Assembly (NCBI GenBank): GCA_036261915.1
Contig: DATAJX010000001.1
Location: forward strand, 62,001 to 126,000
DNA length: 64,000 bases
Direction: 5' to 3'
Source of the DNA: DATAJX01 sp036261915
Lineage (GTDB): Bacteria > Pseudomonadota > Alphaproteobacteria > UBA2136 > UBA6156
A program made the translations under genes and the position numbers. This document shows, piece after piece, positions 54,033-64,000 of this stretch (positions are counted from its first letter, which is position 1; every line of letters starts with the position of its first letter). The notes under the pieces were generated by a model. That model saw only the letters and a program-made list of their open reading frames with translations, was not told the origin of the DNA and did no database searches.

Positions 54033-54254
54033 CTATTCAAGCCGTTTGGCCGTGGTGCACAGGCAGGTGCCGTCGGTAAACTTCAGGCACACCACCGGGT
54101 CGAGCAGGGCCTTACGGTCCTTCGGCGGGGGCTCAACGTAATAAACCTCACCCACCTGTCCCACATAATCCCCGAATATGTCCTGAAACATCTGGGGCTG
54201 CGGGGCCTCCTTCAACTTGGCCATGTCTTTCACGGCCCAGCTACGCATACTCAT
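54033..54254 (-). CDS. small hypothetical protein
   Basis: A 73-residue soluble protein from ATG 54254 (MSMRSWAVKDMAKLK). It contains FQDIFGDYVGQVGEVYYVEPPPKDRKALLDP and a C-terminal strand LKFTDGTCLCTTAKRLE. The ATG overlaps the stop of the upstream small gene (ATGA), so the two are coupled. Family unknown. Confidence 0.62.
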   Translation of the reverse strand: MSMRSWAVKDMAKLKEAPQPQMFQDIFGDYVGQVGEVYYVEPPPKDRKALLDPVVCLKFTDGTCLCTTAKRLE

Positions 54255-54433
54255 ACGGGGTTCTCCAAAAGGCGGGTGAGTTTCCAATCGCCGGTTTGCG
54301 GGTCTTTGTAATCAACCAGTACGCGTTCATCGGCCACATGCACCACCACAGCTTCAAAGGTGCCGGAGCGAGTAGGGGTGCCGTCGGGTAAATGCAGGGT
54401 AATGGTCACCCTGCTGCCTACAATCAGGGGCAT
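54251..54433 (-). CDS. small hypothetical protein with SH3-like strand pattern
   Basis: A 60-residue, beta-rich protein: VGSRVTITLHLPDG, FEAVVVHVADERVLVDYKD and TGDWKLTRLLE. The alternating pattern resembles a small SH3-like or Tudor-like barrel, but this is only an impression from the strands. First gene of a two-gene operon. Confidence 0.6.
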   Translation of the reverse strand: MPLIVGSRVTITLHLPDGTPTRSGTFEAVVVHVADERVLVDYKDPQTGDWKLTRLLENPV

Positions 54434-54527
54434 TCAGGGCTCCGTTTGTTAAAAAGGTATCGGTTTCGTTAAGCTATTGATAGTATACATTGTAAATTGC
54501 GGCAACCCTGTGCTACCTAAAGAAATC

Positions 54528-55761
54528 ATGCCGAATTTAATCACCACCTTCGTCGCCCGCTACGCCCGTGGCCGTCGCGGCTTCACCCGGGTGGTCACGG
54601 CCTGCAGCGTAGCGGGCATTTTGCTTGGTGTTGCGGCGCTCATCATTGTCATGGCGGTCATGTCGGGCTTCCGCGACGAACTCATCGGCCGCATCCTTGG
54701 CATCGCAGGCCACGCCACGGTCGAAGTCGCTGGCCTCACAACGCCCGAAGCCACCCTCATGGCGGCCGATATCAAAAACCTCAAAGGCGTTACCAGCGCA
54801 GTGCCGTATATTTCCGGGCAGGTGATGATCTCGGCCAACGGGCAGGCGGGGGGCGCCATCATCCGCGGCCTCAACGTGGCCGACATCCCCCAATCGGTGC
54901 GCAGCCACCTGCTGCAAGGCACGGCCGACCTCCAACCGGGCGACATCCTCATCGGCGAACGCCTGGCCGCCACCCTGCGCGTGGGCGTGGGCAGCGGCGT
55001 CACGCTCATTTCGCCGCAAGGCCTGCGCACGCTCATGGGCTTCGTGCCGCGCATCGAAACCTTCCGCGTCGGCGGCATCTTCAAAATCGGCATGGTGCAG
55101 TTTGATAGCGGCATGGTGCTGGGCAACATGGCCGATTTCCAAAAGTTCCTGCAGCTTGATAACCGCGTCTCGGCGCTCGAGGTCCGCGTGGCCGATCCCG
55201 AAAAGATCGAGCCGCTGGGCTGGAAGATCGGCGAAGTCGCCAGCTACCGCGCCGGCAGCAACATGGCGGTCAGCGTCAACACCTGGCAGCAGCAAAACGT
55301 CGATTTCTTCCGCGCCCTGCAGGTCGAGCGCGTCACCATGTTCATCATCCTCAGCCTCATCGTCATCGTCGCGGCCTTCACCATCATCACCGGGCAAATG
55401 ATGCTGGTGAACGATAAACTGGCCGACATCGCCATCCTCCGCACCATGGGCGCCACGCGTTCCCACATCCGCCGTATCTTCCTCATGAACGGCCTGCTGC
55501 TGGGCGGCATGGGCATCGCGGGCGGCGTGCTGCTCGGCGTCATCGTGGTGTTCAACATGACAGCCGTAGTCGGCGGCATCAAAGCTGTTACAGGCATCGA
55601 GCTGTTCCCCGCCGATGTCTACTTCCTCTCGCAACTGCCCAGCCGTCTCGACGGCACCGACATGTTCGGCATCGTCGGCATGGCGCTGTTCCTCACGCTG
55701 CTGGCCAGCTGGTATCCGGCCTGGCGTGCCGCCCAACTCGACCCCGTGGAGTTGCTGCGCC

Positions 55762-55769
<8 letters not shown>
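54528..55769 (+). CDS. lolC: lipoprotein-releasing ABC permease LolC/LolE
   Basis: A 413-residue protein from ATG 54528: an N-terminal membrane segment (about 22-45, FTRVVTACSVAGILLGVAALIIVMAV), a large periplasmic domain (about 50-265) and three C-terminal membrane segments of the FtsX family, with AILRTMGATRSHIRRIFL as the coupling region. With LolD it extracts lipoproteins such as Pal from the inner membrane for transfer to LolA. A single LolC/E-type (LolF-like) permease is present. An in-frame extension to 54477 is unlikely. Confidence 0.93.
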
Positions 55770-56439
<670 letters not shown>

Positions 56440-56485
56440 GCATTTCCCGCCCCATATGAAAGGGGTTGATAACAGGGAGGCCTCA

Positions 56486-56683
56486 ATGGCCAACAATGTA
56501 ACGTTTGATCACTATGCTCACGACGAAGACGAGCGCCCCTACCGCGCCAAACGCCGCCGCAAAAGCGATTTCCGCCATGGCGGTGGCGCTTCGGTCCGCA
56601 AGGCCCAAAACCTCATCGCCCGCGAAGCGCTGCCCGAACGCGGCAGCCCCCAGTCTTCCTACAATCTACAGCGCCAGCGCTGA
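56486..56683 (+). CDS. small basic hypothetical protein
   Basis: A 65-residue, Arg/Lys-rich protein from ATG 56486, with GGGAGG 6 bases upstream. It has HDEDERPYRAKRRRKSDF and a C-terminal SPQSSYNLQRQR. Likely RNA- or DNA-binding by charge only. A strong terminator follows. Confidence 0.6.
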   Translation: MANNVTFDHYAHDEDERPYRAKRRRKSDFRHGGGASVRKAQNLIAREALPERGSPQSSYNLQRQR

Positions 56684-56687
56684 ACGA

Positions 56688-56718
56688 AACGGCCCGGAGA
56701 TATCTCTCCGGGCCGTTT
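56688..56718 (+). terminator. intrinsic terminator
   Basis: AAACGGCCCGGAGA / TCTCCGGGCCGTTT with a TATC loop and TTTTG. Confidence 0.9.
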
Positions 56719-56820
56719 TGTCTGGCCACCCCTCCAGCCGCAAAAAAGTGGAGAAAGATTAACCCTGTTTTACCGCGCCAAGCCCTTCAAGTCACGCCGC
56801 AAAAGGGCTACATTACGCCC

Positions 56821-59800
56821 ATGGCACCCGGCTTCATCCCCTTAACCGTCAAAACCAGCTTTTCGCTGCTGGAAGGGATGATCCAGCCCAAGCCGCTGGC
56901 CAAAACCGCCGCCAAACTGGGCTATCCGGCTATCGGAATTACAGACATCGGCAACATGTTCGGCGCGGTCGAACTTTCCAAATACCTGCCCGAGCAGGGC
57001 GTGCAGCCCATCCTGGGCACCGAACTGCCCCTCTGGCTGCCCACCGCGCCGGGCAAGCAGCGGCAGGCGGGTTACGTTAGCCTGCTGGTGCAAAACCACA
57101 CGGGCTGGCAAAACCTGTGCAAACTCATTTCCATCGCGCAGGCCGCCAAACTTACCGAAGGCCGCGACGGCCTCGATATGTCCCAACTGCTCGAGTTCAA
57201 CGCGGGCCTCATCCTGCTCTCCGGCCCTTATCATCGCGGCGCGGCCGATATGTGGCGCCAGCAGGGCACGCTGCTCGAAAACCTGACCACGCTGCAACAA
57301 ATTTTCGGCGACAGACTCTACGTGCAGCTCGAACGCCACGGCTCGGCGAACGAAACCGAGATCGAAAGCGCCCTGTGCGCCGCCGCAACTCAATTACAAC
57401 TGCCGCTGGTCGCCACCAACGATGTCCGCTTCTTCGAGCCGTCGCAGCAAACCGCATGCGAAGTGCTGCTCTCCATCGGCGACAGTACCACTATGGCCGA
57501 CCCCAACCGCCGCAAGCTCACGCCCAACCACCGCCTGCGCACCCCGGCCGAAATGATGGAACTGTTCGCCGATAAACCTTCGGCGCTGGCCAACACCGTG
57601 CACATCGCCAAACGCTGCGCCTTCCTGCTGCAGCAGGTCAGCGTCAAAAAAATGTATATGCCCAAGTGGATATTCTCCGAGGGCGAAGAGGTCTCGCAAA
57701 CCATCCGGCGCGAGGCTGAAAAAGGCCTGCAAAAACGTCTGGTCGAAGAAGTGCTGCCGCTGTGCGACAGTTCCGAGGCCGAAGAAGCCGCCGCGCAAAA
57801 ATATAAAGCGCGCCTCGAATATGAACTCGAAACCCTCATCACCATGGGGTTCGAAGGCTACTTCCTCATCACGTCCGATTTCATCCGCTGGGCCAAAGGG
57901 CAGGGCATCCCGGTTGGCCCGGGCCGTGGGTCGGGTGCCGGTAGCCTGGTGGCCTGGAGCCTGCAGATCACCGACCTCGATCCCATCCGCTGGAACCTCT
58001 ACTTCGAACGCTTCCTCAACCCCGACCGCGTCAGCCTGCCCGATTTCGATATCGATTTCTGCCAGGATCGGCGCGAAGAGGTCATCGCCTACGTGCGCCA
58101 GCGCTTCGGCGCCGACAGGGTCGCGCAGATCATCACTTTCGGTACGCTCAAGGCCCGTGCCTGCATTCGCGACGTCGGCCGCGTGCTCGGCCTCGGCTAC
58201 AATTTCTGCGGCGAGGTCGCCAAGTTCATCCCCGAAGGCGCCAACCCGCCCGACCTGCCCACCGTGCTGAAAACCGACGAACGCCTGCGCGCCCGGTATG
58301 ATGAGGAAGAGGACGTCAAAACCCTGCTCGATACCTCCATGCAGCTTGAAGGCTGCTACCGCCACGCCAGCACCCACGCCGCCGGTATCCACATTGTGGA
58401 TCGCCCCATCACCGACGTCGCGCCGCTCTACGTCGATCCGCGCGCCAGCCTGCCGGCAACAGCATTCACGTGGGACGACGCCGAAAAAGCCGGGCTGGTG
58501 AAGTTCGACTTCCTCGGCCTCAAAACGCTCAGCGTCATCCGGCTGGCGCAAAACATGGTGCAGGCTTCGCACAAGCCCGATTTCGACATCATGAAAATTT
58601 CGCTGTCCGATCAAACCCCGTTCGACATGCTCAAAAAGGGCCAGACCCTCGGCGTGTTCCAGATCGAAGGCGCGGGCATGACCGAACTCACCCGCAAAAT
58701 GCAGGCCGACGACCTCGAAGCCTTGAGCGCGCTCATCGCCCTCTACCGCCCGGGCCCCATGGAATGGATCCCGCAGTACATCAACGTGCGGCTGGGGAAG
58801 GAAGAACCGGTCTACCCGCACCCGCTGCTGAAGGACACGCTCGAAGTTACCTTCGGCATCGCCGTGTACCAAGAGCAGGTGATGCAAATGGCTCGCGTGC
58901 TGGCAGGCTACACGCTGGCGGGCGCCGACCTGTTGCGCCGCGCCATGGGTAAAAAGCAACCCGAGGAGATGGCGAAAGAACGCACCAAGTTCGTCACCGG
59001 CGCGGCCGTCACAAACGGCATCGAAGAGGCCATGGCCAACAGCATTTTCGACCAGATGAGCGCTTTCGCAGGCTACGGTTTCAACAAGGCGCACAGCATG
59101 GCCTACGCGCTTATCTCGTACCAAACCGCGTGGCTCAAGGCCAACTACCCGCTCGAGTTCATGGCCAGCACCATGACGTACGATCGCGGCGATACCGATA
59201 AAATTTTGCGCTACAAGCAAGAGCTCGGCCGTATGGGCTATAAGCTGCTGCCGGTTAGCATCAACAAAAGCGGCGTGTTCTTCGAAGTGCAGGAAGGCAA
59301 CCTGCGCCACGGCCTGGCGGCATTAAAGGGCGCGGGCGAAGAAGCCATGCGCCGCGTGGTGGCCGAGCGCGCCAAAAACGGCCCCTACAAAAACATGTGG
59401 GATCTCGTCAGCCGCAACGATCCCCACACCCTCAACCGCCGCCAGTTCGAAGTGCTGGCCAAGGCGGGCGCATTCGATGACTTCGAGTCCAACCGCGGCA
59501 TGGTCATGGCCAACCTCGATATTTACCAGAACTACGGCAGCGCCTGCCTCGAGCAACGCGAAAGCGGCCAAACCGACATGTTCGGCGGCAGCGGCGGAAC
59601 GCCGAGCGCCGACCCCTACAAGCAAAGCCTGCAACCGCCACTGCAACTCGACGTCCTGCAAAAACTGGCGTTCGAACAGGAAGCTATCGGCTTCTACCTC
59701 TCCGCCCACCCGCTCGATTCCTGCCAGAAGGAACTCGCCCGCCTGCACAGCTACAAACAGCTGTCCGAGATCGAAGAGTTCGGCGCGGCAGGCGGCGGCG

Positions 59801-60264
59801 CAGCTACGGTGGCGGGTATCGTGCTCAGCCTGCGCGAGGTCAAAACCAAAGCAGGCGCGCGCATGGCCGTGGTCACGCTGTCCGACCCCACCGGCCAGGC
59901 CGAGGTCGCCATCTTCCCCGAAGCCTACGCCGCGCAAGGGCACCTGGTGCGCGAAGGCAGCAGCACCGTCATCACCATCAAGGTCAGTCAGGACGGCGAA
60001 CGCCTTCGCATCTTCGCCGAACGCATCCGCGCGCTCGAAGACGCGCTGTCCGAACGCTCCGAGCTCCTCATCACGCTGGCCGACGCCAATCAAACCATCC
60101 GGGTGCAGGATATGTTGCGCCAGGCCGGGCAGGGGGGCACCACGGTCAAGCTGAACGTGCCCACCGGGCAAGGCCGCGCCACGGTGCGCCTGCCGGGCGG
60201 CTTCCGTATCAAGCCGGGCCTGCTGGCCAACCTGCAGGGCCTTTCAGGCGTTTCTGTCCAATAA
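56821..60264 (+). CDS. dnaE: DNA polymerase III alpha subunit
   Basis: An 1147-residue C-family replicative polymerase. PHP domain at 1-270 (FIPLTVKTSFSLLEGM, GITDIGNMFGAVELSKY); palm with GPGRGSGAGSLVAW and the metal-binding D408 and D410 in LPDFDIDFCQD; fingers with YRPGPMEWIPQYI, GIAVYQEQVMQMARVLAGY and GYGFNKAHSMAYALISYQTAW; a helix-hairpin-helix region; and an OB domain (about 990-1075, VAGIVLSLREVKTKAG). The position after lolCD is conserved in alphaproteobacteria. Confidence 0.97.
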   Translation: MAPGFIPLTVKTSFSLLEGMIQPKPLAKTAAKLGYPAIGITDIGNMFGAVELSKYLPEQGVQPILGTELPLWLPTAPGKQRQAGYVSLLVQNHTGWQNLCKLISIAQAAKLTEGRDGLDMSQLLEFNAGLILLSGPYHRGAADMWRQQGTLLENLTTLQQIFGDRLYVQLERHGSANETEIESALCAAATQLQLPLVATNDVRFFEPSQQTACEVLLSIGDSTTMADPNRRKLTPNHRLRTPAEMMELFADKPSALANTVHIAKRCAFLLQQVSVKKMYMPKWIFSEGEEVSQTIRREAEKGLQKRLVEEVLPLCDSSEAEEAAAQKYKARLEYELETLITMGFEGYFLITSDFIRWAKGQGIPVGPGRGSGAGSLVAWSLQITDLDPIRWNLYFERFLNPDRVSLPDFDIDFCQDRREEVIAYVRQRFGADRVAQIITFGTLKARACIRDVGRVLGLGYNFCGEVAKFIPEGANPPDLPTVLKTDERLRARYDEEEDVKTLLDTSMQLEGCYRHASTHAAGIHIVDRPITDVAPLYVDPRASLPATAFTWDDAEKAGLVKFDFLGLKTLSVIRLAQNMVQASHKPDFDIMKISLSDQTPFDMLKKGQTLGVFQIEGAGMTELTRKMQADDLEALSALIALYRPGPMEWIPQYINVRLGKEEPVYPHPLLKDTLEVTFGIAVYQEQVMQMARVLAGYTLAGADLLRRAMGKKQPEEMAKERTKFVTGAAVTNGIEEAMANSIFDQMSAFAGYGFNKAHSMAYALISYQTAWLKANYPLEFMASTMTYDRGDTDKILRYKQELGRMGYKLLPVSINKSGVFFEVQEGNLRHGLAALKGAGEEAMRRVVAERAKNGPYKNMWDLVSRNDPHTLNRRQFEVLAKAGAFDDFESNRGMVMANLDIYQNYGSACLEQRESGQTDMFGGSGGTPSADPYKQSLQPPLQLDVLQKLAFEQEAIGFYLSAHPLDSCQKELARLHSYKQLSEIEEFGAAGGGAATVAGIVLSLREVKTKAGARMAVVTLSDPTGQAEVAIFPEAYAAQGHLVREGSSTVITIKVSQDGERLRIFAERIRALEDALSERSELLITLADANQTIRVQDMLRQAGQGGTTVKLNVPTGQGRATVRLPGGFRIKPGLLANLQGLSGVSVQ

Positions 60265-60291
60265 AAAACAGCCCCCGCGGGGGCTGTTTTG
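60264..60291 (+). terminator. intrinsic terminator of dnaE
   Basis: AAACAGCCCCC / GGGGGCTGTTT with a GC loop and T run, between convergent dnaE and the small gene at 60301. Confidence 0.85.
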
Positions 60292-60300
60292 TCGTCACGC

Positions 60301-60618
60301 CTATTTTATCCAGATCGTATTCGCCGCCGCCGCAGGCCCGTCCACTTCCTCAATAGTCACGCCCTTCGGGTTCTTGGTGGCCAGCAGGTCGCGCAGCACT
60401 TCCAACCGGCCGGTGGCCAGTTCGCGTTGCGTGGCGGGCAGGCGTACTTCAAAGGTGCCCTGGCCTTTCTGCGCGGCGGCCAGAAGGGGCTTCATCGGGG
60501 CGTTGTCGGCGGGGGCCAGCCATTTGTTGGCGCCACGGTAGGTCAGCACCATGCCGTCATCGGCCTGCGCGCTCAAGGCGAACATACCGGCCAGTAAAAT
60601 AAACCGGTATTTCATCAT
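60301..60618 (-). CDS. small exported protein downstream of ppiD
   Basis: A 105-residue protein with a signal peptide (cleavage near AQA, about residue 19). The mature part has MVLTYRGANKWLAPADN and a C-terminal alpha/beta segment (TFEVRLPATQRELATGRLEVLRDLL...VTIEEVDGP) that loosely recalls half of an OmpA-like domain. The ATG directly follows the ppiD TAG, so it is translated from the same message. Function unknown; an envelope role is likely. Confidence 0.68.
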   Translation of the reverse strand: MMKYRFILLAGMFALSAQADDGMVLTYRGANKWLAPADNAPMKPLLAAAQKGQGTFEVRLPATQRELATGRLEVLRDLLATKNPKGVTIEEVDGPAAAANTIWIK

Positions 60619-62508
60619 CTATTGCTCCACCGTGTTCGGTGTCGTCCCGAACACCCCATCCAGCCGCTGCTTGTTCAGCTTCACGCGGCTCTGGCGGGTC
60701 AGGTAATCAATCAGCATGGTCTCGGTCTGGGCCTGCAACTGCTGGGTATAGGCATTGGCGGTGTTGTTGGCTTCTTCCTGCGTGGGGTCGGCTAACTGGC
60801 GGCCGGTCACCTGCACCAGGCGCATTTCATCACCTACCTGCAGCGGCACATCCAGCACGCCGTTCACGGGCAACGAAAGCACGTCGCCGCGCTTGTCCTT
60901 CAGCCAGTCGGGCGCGGGGTTGGCAGGTCCCATGGTCAGACTGCTCATGGTGGCATTGTGCACATTCAAATTGCGGGCAACCTGCTCAAGCCCGCCGCTG
61001 CCCGGCTTGCGGGCGGCGGTCAGCACGTTCTGGGCGGCATTCAAAAGCCCGGCCTGCTGCTGGGCCTGCTTGGCGGCTTTCAGCACGTTGTCTTTTATCT
61101 GGGCCAGAGGGCGCTGGCTGGCCGCCTGCACCTTGGTCACCTGCACATAGGCAAGGCCGTTGCGGGGCAGGTTGATGGGCTCGCTCACGTCGCCTTCACC
61201 GGTCTTGAAAGCCACGGCCATAATATTGCTGTCCGGGTGTTCGGCACCGGGCTCGATCAGGCTGTAGCGCTGCAGCTTCAAGCCTTTCTGGCCGGCGATC
61301 TTGTCCAGCGTGTCGCCGGCGGCAACGGCGTCGGCAATCTGGTTGGCCAGGTCAACCATGGTCTGGTCGGCCAGTTGGCGGCGCAGGGCGTCGGCGATCT
61401 TGTCCTTCACGGCACTCAATGGTTGCTGGTGCGGCGGCTCAATGCTTTCCACGCCAATAATGTGCCAGCCGAAGGGGCTCTTCACCGGCGCACTGATCTC
61501 GCCCACCTTCAGGCCAAAGGCCACGTCGCCAAAAGTGGCCACAACGTCCTTCTTGGCAATCAGGCCAAGGTCGCCGCCGCTGCTCTTGCTGCCCGGGTCA
61601 AGGGTGTGTTCGCGGGCGGCCTTCTCAAGGTCTTTCAGGTTCTTGATCTCACCGGCCATGCGCTTGGCCACCACTTCGCTGTTCACCAGCACGTGGCGCA
61701 CGCGGCGCTGCTCGGGCAAGGCGTACTCGGCCTTGTGCAGGTTATAGTCCTTTTCCACCTGCTCGTCGGTCACGGTCAGGCTCTTGGCCAACTCGGCGCT
61801 GTCCAGCACCAGCACGTTAAAGCTGCGCTTTTCGGCAATGGTGCCAAGGCTGGGGTTGGCCTTGTAAAACTGCTCAAGGTCGTTGTCGGTAATGGCCGGG
61901 GGCGTCGGCAGGCTGGCCGGGCCGATGGCCAGCACATTCAACGTCAGGGTCGAGTGCACCAGCGCGCTCAGCGGACGCACGGCGGCAGCGGTGGGGCTGG
62001 GGGTGGCCACCAGTTCGCTCAACAACCGCACGCTCAGGTCCTTGCCCATCTCGTGCTCAAATTCGCTGGTGCTCATGCCGTTGCTGGCCAGGCTTTGCTG
62101 GTAGCGGCTCAGGTTGAAAACCCCGTTCTGATGAAAATTCGGAATGGCCGAGATCTCATCACGCAACTGGGCGGTGGCGGGTATCAGCGCAAGGTCGCGG
62201 GCGGTGTGGCGCAGCACAAGGCGGTGCACCAGGTCGTTCACCACACTGGGGCCAATGTTCATTTGCGCCAGCAGGGCAGGGGGCACGGGCTGGCCGCCCA
62301 GCATCTGCTGAACACGCTTCAGGCTCTGGTCGTAGGCGCGCTGGGCCTGGCCCACGCTCACGCCTTCGCCGTCAACGCTCAAGGCTTCGTTGCCCAGCTG
62401 GTTGGTTAAATATTCCCCGACGCCCCAGGCGCCAAAGCTCATGGCCAAAACCACCAGCATCACCTTGGCCGGCTTGGTTTCCCCTAACTTCCTGAAAAAA
62501 TGCAGCAT
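60619..62508 (-). CDS. ppiD: peptidyl-prolyl isomerase PpiD (SurA/parvulin-like chaperone)
   Basis: A 629-residue membrane-anchored periplasmic chaperone from ATG 62508 (MLHFFRKLGE). One N-terminal membrane helix (about 18-36, VMLVVLAMSFGAWGVGEYL) is followed by a SurA_N-like helical domain (about 45-240) and a parvulin domain (about 255-370) with RRVRHVLVNSE, GGDLGLIAKKDVV and SPFGWHIIGVESIEP, then a second helical part. It helps fold outer-membrane proteins leaving the Sec channel. Divergent from secG. Confidence 0.93.
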   Translation of the reverse strand: MLHFFRKLGETKPAKVMLVVLAMSFGAWGVGEYLTNQLGNEALSVDGEGVSVGQAQRAYDQSLKRVQQMLGGQPVPPALLAQMNIGPSVVNDLVHRLVLRHTARDLALIPATAQLRDEISAIPNFHQNGVFNLSRYQQSLASNGMSTSEFEHEMGKDLSVRLLSELVATPSPTAAAVRPLSALVHSTLTLNVLAIGPASLPTPPAITDNDLEQFYKANPSLGTIAEKRSFNVLVLDSAELAKSLTVTDEQVEKDYNLHKAEYALPEQRRVRHVLVNSEVVAKRMAGEIKNLKDLEKAAREHTLDPGSKSSGGDLGLIAKKDVVATFGDVAFGLKVGEISAPVKSPFGWHIIGVESIEPPHQQPLSAVKDKIADALRRQLADQTMVDLANQIADAVAAGDTLDKIAGQKGLKLQRYSLIEPGAEHPDSNIMAVAFKTGEGDVSEPINLPRNGLAYVQVTKVQAASQRPLAQIKDNVLKAAKQAQQQAGLLNAAQNVLTAARKPGSGGLEQVARNLNVHNATMSSLTMGPANPAPDWLKDKRGDVLSLPVNGVLDVPLQVGDEMRLVQVTGRQLADPTQEEANNTANAYTQQLQAQTETMLIDYLTRQSRVKLNKQRLDGVFGTTPNTVEQ

Positions 62509-62644
62509 GGGCGCTATATATAGCGTAACGGGCAAGGCGTAAAGGCAAGCGCCTCACAACGGTGCCACTCCAAAGTGCGTACAATTGCATTTGCTTTAAG
62601 CTTTATGCTTTACGCGGCGCGCCGCTTCATTTAAACACCCCTGC

Positions 62645-63013
62645 ATGACACCCATCCTGCTTCTGGTTAATGCCCTGGTCGCCATCCTCATGGTCATCCT
62701 CATTCTTCTGCAGCGGAACGATCCCGCCGCGGGCGGCATGTTCGGCGGCACGGGCGGGGGCAGCCAGCCGGTGGTGCGCAATCCGCTCGCCAGGCCCACG
62801 GCGTTCCTGGCGGCTGTGTTCCTCATCAACTGCATTACCATCGCCTATCTCACCAAGGGTCACGAAAACGCCAGCACCATCATGCACGCCGAACAGGCAG
62901 GCGAACTCACCGGCGTTTCAAATACCATCCCCGACCTCCCGGCCCCGCAGGTGCCCGGTGTGTCGTCAACCGTATCGGTCAGCGCCAGCGCGGTGGTAAG
63001 CCCCACTAAATAA
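62645..63013 (+). CDS. secG: Sec translocase subunit SecG
   Basis: A 122-residue two-helix membrane protein. TM1 (about 3-22, LLLVNALVAILMVILILLQ) runs into the conserved QRNDPAAGGMFGGTGGGS loop, and TM2 is about 50-66 (RPTAFLAAVFLINCITIAYL). The C-terminal ~50 residues are a disordered Ser/Val/Pro tail, usual in alphaproteobacteria. The stop overlaps the pyrG ATG by one base (TAATG). Confidence 0.95.
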   Translation: MTPILLLVNALVAILMVILILLQRNDPAAGGMFGGTGGGSQPVVRNPLARPTAFLAAVFLINCITIAYLTKGHENASTIMHAEQAGELTGVSNTIPDLPAPQVPGVSSTVSVSASAVVSPTK

Positions 63014-64000
63014 TGCGCGACGTTTCCGCCCCCATCGCCAAACCCGCCAAACCCGGCCTTAAAAAACTCCCCTCTACCAAATTCATCTTCGTCACCGGCG
63101 GGGTCATGAGCTCGCTGGGCAAAGGCCTCACCGCCAGCGCACTCGGCGCGGTGCTGCAGGCGCGGGGCTTCTCGGTCATCCAGCAAAAGCTCGACCCCTA
63201 CCTCAACGTCGATCCCGGCACCATGTCGCCCTTCCAGCACGGCGAGGTCTACGTCACCGCCGACGGCTGCGAAACCGACCTCGACCTCGGCCACTACGAA
63301 CGCTTCACCGGCGTGCCCACCGGGCAATATTCCAATACCACCAGCGGGCAGATATACTGGCGCATCCTCAGCAAAGAGCGCCGCGGTGACTACCTCGGCA
63401 AAACCGTGCAGGTCGTCCCGCACGTCACGGGCGAAGTAAAAAACTTCGTCAAACTGCTCGACGGCGCGGCCGACTTCGCGCTCATCGAGATCGGCGGCAC
63501 GGTGGGCGATATCGAAGGCCGCGCCTTCATCGAAGCCATCCGCGAATTCGGGCTCGAAAAAGGCGAGGCCAACACCCTCTACATGCACCTTACCTACGCG
63601 CCTTATTTACGGGTGGTGGGCGAGATCAAAACCAAGCCTACGCAAAACGCGGTGCGCGAACTGCTCGAAATGGGCATCAAGGCCAACGTGGTGGTGGTGC
63701 GGGCCGAAGTCACCGTGCCCGACAACGAACTGAAAAAAATAGCCATGTTTGCGGGCCTCAAGCCCAGCCATGTGGTCAGCTGCCCCGATAGCCCCACCAT
63801 TTACAGCGTGCCGCTCACCCTGCATGCCAACGGGCTCGATGCCGCCGTGCTCGACCACTTCGGCCTCAAGGCGCCCAAGCCCAACATGGCGCGCTGGCAG
63901 CACATCGCAGGCACCATCATGCAGCCGCCGCGCAAGGTTAAGATCGCGGTGGTCGGCAAATACGTCCAGCTGGGCGATGCTTATATTTCACTCAACGAAG
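63013..64000 (+). CDS. pyrG: CTP synthase, N-terminal part
   Basis: The gene runs off the right edge; 329 residues are visible. It makes CTP from UTP and glutamine. A basic 20-residue extension precedes the synthetase core FIFVTGGVMSSLGKGLTASALG (P-loop). The UTP/Mg motifs KLDPYLNVDPGTMSPFQHGE, TDLDLGHYERF, ERRGDYLGKTVQVVPH, IEIGGTVGDIE and KTKPTQNAVRELL follow. The glutaminase domain begins near the end of the window (VKIAVVGKYVQLGDAY). Confidence 0.96.
   Translation, partial: MRDVSAPIAKPAKPGLKKLPSTKFIFVTGGVMSSLGKGLTASALGAVLQARGFSVIQQKLDPYLNVDPGTMSPFQHGEVYVTADGCETDLDLGHYERFTGVPTGQYSNTTSGQIYWRILSKERRGDYLGKTVQVVPHVTGEVKNFVKLLDGAADFALIEIGGTVGDIEGRAFIEAIREFGLEKGEANTLYMHLTYAPYLRVVGEIKTKPTQNAVRELLEMGIKANVVVVRAEVTVPDNELKKIAMFAGLKPSHVVSCPDSPTIYSVPLTLHANGLDAAVLDHFGLKAPKPNMARWQHIAGTIMQPPRKVKIAVVGKYVQLGDAYISLNE

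Noticed and set aside
57394..59310. 638-codon minus-strand frame within dnaE
   Set aside because: Antisense to an intact dnaE palm and fingers region; no independent support.

Overview
The window is high-GC, gene-dense DNA from an alphaproteobacterium. The class call rests on gene order: 5-FCL-ymdB-yebC-ruvC-ruvA-ruvB-tolQRAB, popZ-valS, argS-SPOR-nagZ-tatABC-serS-pcm, cpoB-tilS-ftsH-glmM, proS-lolC-lolD-dnaE and secG-pyrG are all alphaproteobacterial arrangements, and the IDH tail at the left edge is of the Thermus/Rickettsia type. I cannot place it below class from sequence alone. Intergenic gaps are short and most operons end in strong GC-rich hairpins with T runs.

Layout. 0-4.3 kb: end of icd, small exported proteins, a lone CheY-like receiver, a glycine-zipper lipoprotein, pal, and two unknown genes. 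4.4-13.9 kb: folate salvage (5-FCL), YmdB phosphoesterase, YebC, cytochrome b561, the RuvCAB resolvasome with a PEBP-family gene inserted between ruvA and ruvB, then the TolQRAB envelope machine. 14-25.5 kb: small unknown proteins, rpmB, a PAP2 phosphatase and a divergent GT39 glycosyltransferase, YqgE, RNase HI, RlmE, a dual-ATPase ABC protein without permeases, an M3 oligopeptidase and a TPR membrane protein. 25.6-29.3 kb: a YbjQ protein and a small phage-like island (coiled-coil virion-like protein, small membrane protein, T7-type amidase, 3TM holin) whose coding strand is G-rich, unlike its neighbours. 29.3-48.2 kb: popZ-valS, argS, SPOR, nagZ, a DUF218 protein, a Tat translocon with a 53-residue TatB, serS, pcm, cpoB, tilS, ftsH and glmM. 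52.5-64 kb: tRNA-Met, proS, the Lol exporter (lolC, lolD), dnaE, ppiD, secG and the start of pyrG.

The most striking object is a three-gene minus-strand operon at 49.3-51.7 kb. Its first gene fuses an N-terminal XRE/Cro-type helix-turn-helix to a RuBisCO large-subunit domain that has lost the carbamylated lysine, the metal-binding Asp/Glu and most substrate residues, yet keeps form I-like colinearity. The second gene is a Nudix hydrolase (start overlaps the previous stop). The third is a clear RuBisCO small-subunit (RbcS) homologue. A dead form I-type RuBisCO that keeps its small subunit and carries a DNA-binding domain suggests a RuBisCO-derived transcriptional regulator or metabolite sensor. 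I know of no described system of this kind. A divergent outer-membrane beta-barrel gene and a 7-bp inverted repeat next to the fusion start are candidate targets.

Other points of interest are a dispersed GCGCATCAC-type intergenic repeat (three copies, one directly downstream of the RuBisCO-like operon), a cluster of mini-hairpins after pal, a hairpin that holds the tilS start codon in its loop, and the split of the usual tol-pal-cpoB cluster into three places.
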